Positions 1 to 5,572 of a stretch of DNA of 12,508 nucleotides are shown here, one piece after another. The DNA is from an uncultured Ilumatobacter sp. GTDB taxonomy: Bacteria; Actinomycetota; Acidimicrobiia; Acidimicrobiales; Ilumatobacteraceae. The DNA lies in the NCBI GenBank assembly GCA_937891565.1, contig CALAHA010000187.1:1-12508 (forward strand). The letters are read 5' to 3'. The translations under genes were made by a program, and so were the position numbers. The notes under the pieces are model-generated. The model made no database searches. It worked only from the letters and a program-made list of their open reading frames with translations, and was not told the origin of the DNA. Every line of letters begins with the position of its first letter. Positions within the stretch are counted from its first letter, which is position 1.

Positions 1-3000
1 GCGGCGACGGGCCCACCGCCTTCGCGGCGGTTGCTGAAGCAATGGCCGCAGCCCGCCACGGCACGATTCCGTCGCAGGGCGAAGAGCGTCGAGAAGCCCA
101 TATGCGGCGCGCGATTCGCGTGGCGAAGAAAGACGGGCACGAAACAATCGCTGTGATCTGCGGGGCATGGCACGTACCGGCGCTCGACCTCGATGCGCAC
201 CCGGCACAGGCCGACACAGCAACGCTGCGCGGTCTGGCAAAGGTCAAGGTCGCAGCAGCGTGGGTGCCCTGGACTCATCGCCGGCTCACACAGTCATCGG
301 GCTACGGCGCAGGGGTGAGCAGCCCCGGCTGGTACGACCACATATTCCGCAATCCGGGCCCCGACGGGGTCGCCCGATTCTTCGTCGACGCAGCACACGT
401 GTTGCGCTCGCGAGGCCATGCGGCATCACCTGATCACTTGATTGGCGGCACTCGACTCGCCACCACGCTTGCAGCGATGCGCAACCGGCCGCGCCCTGGG
501 CTGGCCGAAGTGCTCGATGCCGCTGACGCGGTGATGGGTGGCCTCGACTTAGTGCGCAACGAACTTGTCGTTGGCGACGCACTCGGGTCGGTGCCCGAAT
601 CGGCCCCGCAAGTACCGCTCGCCCGCGACCTCGCGAAGGCACAAAAAGCTGCTCGCCTCAAACCCGAAGCTGCGACGCGCATCGTCGAAGTCGATTTGCG
701 CACGCCGACCGGGCTGCGCAAGTCGCACCTGTTGCATCGACTACTGGCCATTGGTGTGCCCTGGGGCGTGCCCGAGGAGGGGCGGGGCTCGTCTGGCACT
801 TTCCGTGAAACGTGGCGTGTCGCCTGGGAGCCCGAGTTGTCGGTGCGTCTGATCGAACAGTCGGGCTACGGCACGACCGTTGCGTCGGCAGCGACCAACC
901 GTTTGATCGAACGTGGTCGGGCAGCAAGCGGCCTGGCCGATCTGGTTGGAGTGCTCGAGTCGGCGCTGTTCGGCGACCTGCCCGACGCTATTGAGCCGTG
1001 TGTTGTGCTGTTCGCCGAGCGTGCTGCGACCGATCCCGACGTCGGCCAATTGATGGACGCTGCGGTGCCGCTGGCCAACGCGCTGCGGTACGGCGATGTC
1101 CGCCAGACCGATGCGTCATCGATGCGTTCCGTGTTCGACGGGATCATCGTACGGATCCTCGCTGGTGTCGGCGTGGCATGTCGCCAGCTTGATGACGACG
1201 GCGCAGCAGTGATGGTCGAACGGCTGACTGGCGTGCAGGCGGCGCTCGCCGTCCTGTCACATCGGGCGCGAGACCGAGCCTTCCCCGACGTGCTTGCACA
1301 GTTGGCCGGGACCCGTTCTGGGCACGGCCTGGTGCACGGCCGGGCAACCAGGCTGCTGCACGACGGTGGCGCGTGGACCACGCGCGATGTCGAGCAGCGG
1401 CTGGGACAGGCGTTGTCGGGCGGAACGCCACCAGCAACTGGCGCTGCATTCATCGAGGGATTCCTCGCCGGCTCCGGCACGGTCCTGGTGCATGATGCCG
1501 ACCTACTCGGTGTTGTCGATCGTTGGCTGTCGTCGCTGAAACCTGCCGAGTTTGACTCGGTCTTTGTCTTGCTCCGTCGGACCTTCGGGGCCTTCGAAGC
1601 AGCCGAGCGCCGACAGATCATGGCGCTGCTGCTTGATCAGTCACCGCAGCGCACGAATGGCTTTGGAACCGATGTCGACGTCCGACGCGCCGCCGAAGTT
1701 TTGATGACGGTGCGACACATGCTCGGTGTTGGCCCCGGCCAACCAATCGAGGAGTTGAGCGAGCAGTTGGCTGTGGTGCTTGATCGGCGAGTAACGCAGG
1801 ATCGAGCAACGCAGGATCGAGCAACGCCGGATCGAGATGGATCGAGAGTGATCGAGATGACCGAGATGCTGGCCCGGGTCTCTGATTCTGAACGCCATCG
1901 TCGCTGGCGGCTGGTGCTCGGTGGTGCTGCTGACGATGTGCAAACGCAGCCCGTCGAACAGTCGCGCCAGCGCGCCGCCGAAAGAGCAGAGGGCACGGAT
2001 GGTTCGGATGGCTTGGATGGTTCGGATGGCTTGGATGGTTCGGATGGCTTGGATGGCTTGGATGGTTCGGATGGCTTGGATGGCACAGGCGGTTCGGATG
2101 GCGTTGCCAGCGACGGTTCGGGTGGGGGTCAGGCGTTGGTCGGCGACGATCGCAGGATTGACGCTGCGCTTGGCGCGCTCTATGACCGAGACGACGCAAA
2201 CGGCTCGGGGGCGCGCGGCCGACGCGGCGGCGGAAAGCGTGCCGGCGGGCTGGGGCGATCGAAGCCGGGTGTCGTGCGCTGGCTCGGTGACATTCGCACG
2301 TATTTTCCGACGCCACTCGTCCAGATCATGCAGCGCGATGCGGTCGAACGGCTCGACCTCAAACAGCTGCTGCTCGAACCCGAGCTGTTGCAGTCGGTCG
2401 AACCCGACATTCATATGGTGACGCTGCTCGTCGAGTTGAACAAAATGCTGCCCGACGAGACGCGGGCTACAGCCCGCCAGATCATTGCCCAGGTGCTTGC
2501 CGACATCGAAGCCCGGCTCCTCGACCAGACCCGTCAGGCGGTTCGTGGGGCGCTGGCCCGAAGCGCTCGGACCTCGCGCCCGCGCCCCGGCGACATCGAC
2601 TGGAACCACACGATTGCAGCGAACCTCAAACACTGGTTGCCGGAACATCGCACGATCATTCCCGAACGGCTCGTCGGCCACGGGCGACGCCAGCGGAGCC
2701 TCGCCAAAGATGTCGTCATCGCCGTTGATCAGTCCGGTTCGATGGCCGACAGCGTTGTCTACGCCTCACTATTCGGTGGGGTGCTCGCGCAACTCCCGGC
2801 GTTGCGAACGCAGTTTGTTGCTTTCGACACCTCGATCACCGACCTCACGCCGTTCCTGCATGACCCAGTCGAAGTGCTCTTCGGGGTGCAACTTGGCGGA
2901 GGCACCGACATTGCCAATGCGCTGGGCTACTGCCAGCAGCTCATTGAGCGTCCGCGGGACAGCGTGCTGCTCCTCATTTCGGATCTCTATGAAGGTGGCA

Positions 3001-3197
3001 ACACCGAGATGATGTATCGGCGGGTCGCCGAACTCGTCGCCTCCGGCGTGCGGGTCATTGTGTTGTTGGCGCTCAGCGACGAAGGCGCACCGGCCCACGA
3101 CTACACCAATGCTGCAGCGCTCACAGCGCTTGGTGCCACAGTGATGGCGATCACACCTGGGGAGTTCCCGCAGGTACTCGCCGAAGCGCTCGTTTGA
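1..3197 (+). CDS. DUF5682-VWA fusion protein (5'-partial)
   Basis: The reading frame is open from base 3, with no stop before the first ATG at 42, so the true start lies upstream. From Met at 42 there are 1051 residues. Residues 17-21 (REAHM) and 41-48 (GAWHVPAL) are DUF5682 hallmarks that normally sit inside that family, so an N-terminal portion is missing. DUF5682 runs to about residue 580. A second unit begins near residue 606, with RHRRWR at 618-623. It contains a Gly-x-Asp repeat (about 654-690) and a C-terminal VWA domain with a complete MIDAS: D896-x-S898-x-S900, T955 in GGTD, and D981 in SDLYEGG. From memory of the families, the second unit matches a protein that is usually a separate gene next to DUF5682, in clusters with a MoxR-type AAA ATPase. 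The molecular function is unknown; a metal-dependent partner of a MoxR chaperone is inferred. No signal peptide or membrane segment is visible. Confidence 0.85.
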   Translation, partial: GDGPTAFAAVAEAMAAARHGTIPSQGEERREAHMRRAIRVAKKDGHETIAVICGAWHVPALDLDAHPAQADTATLRGLAKVKVAAAWVPWTHRRLTQSSGYGAGVSSPGWYDHIFRNPGPDGVARFFVDAAHVLRSRGHAASPDHLIGGTRLATTLAAMRNRPRPGLAEVLDAADAVMGGLDLVRNELVVGDALGSVPESAPQVPLARDLAKAQKAARLKPEAATRIVEVDLRTPTGLRKSHLLHRLLAIGVPWGVPEEGRGSSGTFRETWRVAWEPELSVRLIEQSGYGTTVASAATNRLIERGRAASGLADLVGVLESALFGDLPDAIEPCVVLFAERAATDPDVGQLMDAAVPLANALRYGDVRQTDASSMRSVFDGIIVRILAGVGVACRQLDDDGAAVMVERLTGVQAALAVLSHRARDRAFPDVLAQLAGTRSGHGLVHGRATRLLHDGGAWTTRDVEQRLGQALSGGTPPATGAAFIEGFLAGSGTVLVHDADLLGVVDRWLSSLKPAEFDSVFVLLRRTFGAFEAAERRQIMALLLDQSPQRTNGFGTDVDVRRAAEVLMTVRHMLGVGPGQPIEELSEQLAVVLDRRVTQDRATQDRATPDRDGSRVIEMTEMLARVSDSERHRRWRLVLGGAADDVQTQPVEQSRQRAAERAEGTDGSDGLDGSDGLDGSDGLDGLDGSDGLDGTGGSDGVASDGSGGGQALVGDDRRIDAALGALYDRDDANGSGARGRRGGGKRAGGLGRSKPGVVRWLGDIRTYFPTPLVQIMQRDAVERLDLKQLLLEPELLQSVEPDIHMVTLLVELNKMLPDETRATARQIIAQVLADIEARLLDQTRQAVRGALARSARTSRPRPGDIDWNHTIAANLKHWLPEHRTIIPERLVGHGRRQRSLAKDVVIAVDQSGSMADSVVYASLFGGVLAQLPALRTQFVAFDTSITDLTPFLHDPVEVLFGVQLGGGTDIANALGYCQQLIERPRDSVLLLISDLYEGGNTEMMYRRVAELVASGVRVIVLLALSDEGAPAHDYTNAAALTALGATVMAITPGEFPQVLAEALV
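1788..1832. repeat. 15-bp in-frame tandem repeat (RATQD)
   Basis: Three consecutive 15-bp units of the form CGAGCAACGCAGGAT, the first and third each with one change, encode RVTQD-RATQD-RATPD (residues 583-597 of the DUF5682-VWA protein). Degenerate ATCGAG units continue to about 1857. The array falls at the boundary between the two fused protein units. Confidence 0.85.
1998..2103. repeat. 9/18-bp in-frame tandem repeat (GSDGLD)
   Basis: Alternating 9-bp units, GGTTCGGAT and GGCTTGGAT, encode Gly-Ser-Asp and Gly-Leu-Asp triplets about ten times. A degenerate tail (GTG, GSD, GVA) follows. The result is a long acidic, glycine-rich and probably disordered linker between the RRWR motif and the conserved core of the VWA unit. 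All length changes are in multiples of nine, so the frame is kept. Confidence 0.9.
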
Positions 3198-3241
3198 TCG
3201 GCATGCTCGCCTCGGAAACGCGCGCCGCGGGTTTGCCCGTG

Positions 3242-3247
3242 TAGCTT
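3242..3247 (+). promoter_or_regulatory. Putative -10 element for the NfuA-N-like gene
   Basis: TAGCTT fits the actinobacterial -10 form TANNNT. It ends nine bases before the ATG at 3257, and no Shine-Dalgarno sequence precedes that ATG or the GTG at 3248. A leaderless transcript starting at or just before the ATG would fit. No clear -35 is visible, so this is tentative. Confidence 0.35.
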
Positions 3248-3256
3248 GTGAGCCGT

Positions 3257-3757
3257 ATGGGTCAGCTGGTCGCCGTCACTGAGAAGCCGAGTTCCACCCC
3301 AGGTGTAGTGCGCTTCGAGATCAATCGCACGTTGTCCGGGCAGGGGCACGAGCGGTTCCGTTCGATCCTCGATGCCCACGGCAATACGCCGTCAGACGAA
3401 CTGGCACGACGCTTGTTCGGCACCGGCCAGGTCGCAAGCGTTCACGTGTACGCCAACATCATCACGGTCGACCTCGAAAAAGGGTACGACTCGGCAGGCC
3501 TTGCGGATCTCGTTCGTGACCTGCACACGTACTGGAAGCCGGGCGTCAAGCCGCCGTCGCCCGAAGAGTTGCAGCACGGTGAGCCAGCGGACGCTGTTGC
3601 CTCAGGCGGCGAATCAGGCGGCGAATCAGGTGGTGAATCAGGTGGTGAATCAGGTGGTGAATCAGGTGGTGTTGAACTGTCGGCTGAAGCTCAGAAGGTG
3701 CCGTCGCATCTGCTTGAGCGTGGGCGAGCCGCCCGCGCTAAGTGGAACTCCCGTTAG
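3257..3757 (+). CDS. NifU/NfuA N-terminal-domain-like small protein
   Basis: A 166-residue soluble protein. Residues about 8-90 resemble the Nfu/NifU N-terminal domain: a strand with a VRFEINRTL-like start, then SDELARRLFGTGQVASVHVYANIITV, where the LARRLF and ITV segments are typical. The C-terminal NifU Fe-S scaffold domain is absent and the protein has no cysteine, so it cannot itself hold a cluster. A five-fold GGES repeat (residues 117-136) separates the domain from a conserved-looking basic tail, VPSHLLERGRAARAKW. The start was set at ATG 3257 because a TANNNT element lies just upstream; GTG 3248 is an in-frame alternative that adds three residues. It follows the DUF5682-VWA gene by about 60 bases in the same direction. 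An accessory role in protein or Fe-S homeostasis is possible but not shown. Confidence 0.75.
   Translation: MGQLVAVTEKPSSTPGVVRFEINRTLSGQGHERFRSILDAHGNTPSDELARRLFGTGQVASVHVYANIITVDLEKGYDSAGLADLVRDLHTYWKPGVKPPSPEELQHGEPADAVASGGESGGESGGESGGESGGESGGVELSAEAQKVPSHLLERGRAARAKWNSR
3605..3670. repeat. 12-bp in-frame tandem repeat (GGES)
   Basis: Five 12-bp units plus a partial sixth encode Gly-Gly-Glu-Ser. The first two units use GGCGGC for the glycine pair and the later ones use GGTGGT, consistent with stepwise duplication of two variants. The array forms a flexible linker before the C-terminal tail. Confidence 0.9.
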
Positions 3758-3759
3758 TC

Positions 3760-3782
3760 CTCGTTTTCGTTTTTTAAACGAG
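3760..3782 (+). terminator. Inverted repeat after the NfuA-N-like gene, possible terminator
   Basis: CTCGTTT at 3760-3766 pairs with AAACGAG at 3776-3782 across a T-rich nine-base loop, three bases after the stop codon. The T tract is in the loop rather than after the stem, so it is not a textbook intrinsic terminator on the plus strand. Confidence 0.3.
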
Positions 3783-3811
3783 CACGGTCAGCGCGCTGTG
3801 CAAGTGCGCTC

Positions 3812-3833
3812 TAGTGTTCAATACACGCGTTGA
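3812..3833 (+). promoter_or_regulatory. Candidate promoter and operator of the B12-sensor gene
   Basis: TAGTGT at 3812-3817 fits a TANNNT -10 element and would start transcription near 3824. Overlapping that start is a 16-bp imperfect inverted repeat, TCAA-N8-TTGA (3818-3833), just before the ATG at 3844. This is where an autoregulating repressor would bind. No convincing -35 was found, and the assignment of the regulator to this site is inferred. Confidence 0.35.
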
Positions 3834-3843
3834 GCGGTATTGC

Positions 3844-4686
3844 ATGAGCGAATCAGTTTTGACCCTCCAAGAAGCTGCCGATCAACTCGGCGTGCACTAC
3901 ATGACCGCATACCGTTATGTCCGCCTGGGCCTCATGGATGCCGACAAGATCGGCGGCACGTGGAAGGTCACTCCCGATGCGGTGGCGGCGTTTCAGGCTG
4001 GTTCTGTGCGATCGCCGGTTGCACCAGGGGAGCGCGCTCCGTGGAGCGAGCGACTCGAGTCGCGCTTGGTCGCTGGTGATTCCCGTGGGGCCTGGGGCGT
4101 CATCGAGTCGGCCATGTCAGCTGGCAAGGAATTGGACCAGGTGTACCTCGAGATGCTGACGCCAGCAATGGTCAGTATCGGTGAACGGTGGAGTGCAGGT
4201 GAACTCGATATTGCTATCGAGCACCGTGCGAGTGGTATGGCGATGCGGATCATCGGTCAGCTCGGGCATCGGTTTGTACGTCGCGGACGACCCCGCGGCA
4301 CGGTGATCACTGCGACGCCGGCGGGCGAGACTCATATGTTGCCGTTGGCGATGCTCAGCGATCTGTTGCGGCTGGAGGGATGGGAAGTCTCTGATCTGGG
4401 TGCCGACCTCCCCGCCACATCATTGGGGCTGCTTGTTGCCGACACTCCAGATGCCGTTGCGGTCGGGATCTCGGTCTCGTCAGAGGACTGTCTCGCGCAG
4501 CTCGCCGAGTCATGCGCGGCAGTGCGTGCGGTAGCGCCGAAGCTGCTGATTGTCGCTGGTGGCCGAGCGATTCGTGACGACGAGCACGCTCGATCCCTCG
4601 GTGCCGACGGTGCAGCGGCAAGTTGCCAACAGATGAGTCTGCTGATCGAAACGCATCTGGCGTCCCTGCAAAAACAACCGGTCTGA
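3844..4686 (+). CDS. CarH/LitR-like cobalamin-binding HTH regulator (putative B12 photoreceptor)
   Basis: A 280-residue one-component regulator. Residues about 5-50 form an excisionase-type helix-turn-helix (LTLQEAADQLGVHYMTAYRY, then GTWKV), not the usual MerR head of CarH. Residues about 65-155 form a helical cobalamin-cap domain containing W116, then nine residues, then E126-H127. This is the Wx9EH signature of adenosylcobalamin photoreceptors. Residues about 156-275 form a Rossmann-type B12-binding domain. H164 in GETHMLP lies where the lower axial ligand histidine is expected, although the usual Gly of ExHxxG is Pro167. In CarH/LitR, dark adenosylcobalamin drives oligomerisation and DNA binding, and light releases it; that mechanism is inferred here from motifs. 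Start: ATG 3844, since the GTG at 3814 adds an unconserved extension across the candidate operator. Its target could be itself or a nearby gene. Confidence 0.85.
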   Translation: MSESVLTLQEAADQLGVHYMTAYRYVRLGLMDADKIGGTWKVTPDAVAAFQAGSVRSPVAPGERAPWSERLESRLVAGDSRGAWGVIESAMSAGKELDQVYLEMLTPAMVSIGERWSAGELDIAIEHRASGMAMRIIGQLGHRFVRRGRPRGTVITATPAGETHMLPLAMLSDLLRLEGWEVSDLGADLPATSLGLLVADTPDAVAVGISVSSEDCLAQLAESCAAVRAVAPKLLIVAGGRAIRDDEHARSLGADGAAASCQQMSLLIETHLASLQKQPV

Positions 4687-4703
4687 CAGCGCCGCATTCG
4701 GTC

Positions 4704-4733
4704 TTGCGGTATCGAACGTGTGTTCGATACTAT
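4704..4733 (+). promoter_or_regulatory. SOS-controlled promoter of imuA'-imuB
   Basis: TTGCGG (4704-4709) and TACTAT (4728-4733) are 18 bases apart and serve as plausible -35 and -10 elements. The -10 ends six bases before the imuA' ATG at 4740, and no Shine-Dalgarno is present, so the message is probably leaderless. The LexA box fills most of the spacer, so bound LexA would block RNA polymerase. Confidence 0.6.
4711..4728 (+). promoter_or_regulatory. LexA binding site (SOS box) upstream of imuA'
   Basis: ATCGAACGTGTGTTCGAT is a palindrome with 7-bp arms around GTGT. Its core at 4713-4726 matches the Gram-positive/actinobacterial LexA consensus CGAACRNRYGTTCG at every position. It sits about a dozen bases before the imuA' start codon. 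Confidence 0.9.
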
Positions 4734-4739
4734 GTCGGA

Positions 4740-5570
4740 ATGGACGTTGCGGTACGCGATATTAACGACGATATGCCTGGCGATATCGCTGGCGAGCGGG
4801 GTAACGATGTCGCGGCACTGGTCGAGGCACCGCTGGCATCGGTGTTGGCGGCACTCGGCGACCGAGTTGCGCCGGTGTCGATGGCTCGTGAACGAGTGCT
4901 GCCGGTTGCTGGGCATGTTGCCAAACTCTTTTCCGAAGGCGGCTTGGTGCGCGGTCGTGTCTTGTCGTGCCGTGGCATGGCTGCGACGTCGGCGTCACTC
5001 GACCTGGTTGCTGCGGCAGTGGCAGCAGGATCGTGGCTGGCGGTGATCGACGTGCCCACGCTCGGGCTCGATGCGGCCAGCGAGCTCGGTGTGCCGCTCG
5101 AACGCATTGTCGCGATCGACACATCTCTGGGCGGCAAGACCACCGCAGCCAATGTCGCCGAACGCGCAGCCCGGTGGGCCGATGTGGTTGCCGCTGCTGC
5201 CGATGGATTCGAAGTGATGCTCACACGGGTGCCCGTCGAGGTCACGGCCAGCACGGTGCGCAAGGTTGCCACCCGTTTGCAGCAGCGGGGGGTTGTCATG
5301 CTGGTACTCGGTGACCCAGGGCCGTTGGTGTGTGACGGCGTGATCGACACCATCGAGCAGGTCTGGTCGGGTGTGGGTGCCGGGTGGGGGCATCTGCAGC
5401 AGCGCACGGTTGATATGTCGGCATCTGGGCGCCGGGTGCCCGGTCGTCGATGCGTTTCGCTGGCGCTGCCGTTCGGCACGTCGGCCACGTCGGCCACGTC
5501 GGCCACGTCGAGCGAACACGATGCAGCAGCTATCGACAATTGGCCGCCATTGCTCTCTGCGGTGAGCTAA
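4740..5570 (+). CDS. imuA': ImuA'-like mutasome accessory protein
   Basis: A 276-residue protein with a RecA-like fold pattern, found directly before imuB and behind a LexA box. This is the place and size of actinobacterial ImuA', which helps ImuB and DnaE2 carry out damage-induced translesion synthesis in the cytoplasm. Where RecA has its P-loop, this protein reads SCRGMAATSAS (about residues 76-86) with no GKT/S, so ATP binding by a normal Walker A is unlikely. The following LAVIDVPTLGLDAASELGV segment aligns with the RecA-like core (WLAVID, then GVPLERI). The C terminus carries an SAT repeat (248-257). The start at ATG 4740 is chosen from the promoter geometry; an in-frame extension to 4623 would run through the SOS box and overlap the preceding gene. 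The call rests on context plus moderate sequence resemblance. Confidence 0.82.
   Translation: MDVAVRDINDDMPGDIAGERGNDVAALVEAPLASVLAALGDRVAPVSMARERVLPVAGHVAKLFSEGGLVRGRVLSCRGMAATSASLDLVAAAVAAGSWLAVIDVPTLGLDAASELGVPLERIVAIDTSLGGKTTAANVAERAARWADVVAAAADGFEVMLTRVPVEVTASTVRKVATRLQQRGVVMLVLGDPGPLVCDGVIDTIEQVWSGVGAGWGHLQQRTVDMSASGRRVPGRRCVSLALPFGTSATSATSATSSEHDAAAIDNWPPLLSAVS
5472..5510. repeat. 9-bp in-frame tandem repeat (SAT) in imuA'
   Basis: Three exact 9-bp copies of TCGGCCACG (5481-5507), preceded by a related unit TTCGGCACG, encode Ser-Ala-Thr repeats near the ImuA' C terminus. Confidence 0.85.
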
Positions 5571-5572
5571 TC

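Noticed and set aside
1998..2103. Possible CRISPR-like array
   Set aside because: Units are contiguous, without unique spacers, and are in frame within a coding region. It is a protein-coding microsatellite; the same applies to the arrays near 3605 and 12397.
1641..2681. Long minus-strand frames opposite the DUF5682-VWA gene
   Set aside because: Several overlapping antisense frames have low-complexity translations (His-Pro or Ile-Arg repeats) that simply mirror the plus-strand repeat.
5450..5572. In-frame upstream extension of imuB inside imuA'
   Set aside because: The extension reads through the SAT repeat and is unlike ImuB N termini. ATG 5573 has a well-spaced GGTGAG and sits right after the imuA' stop.
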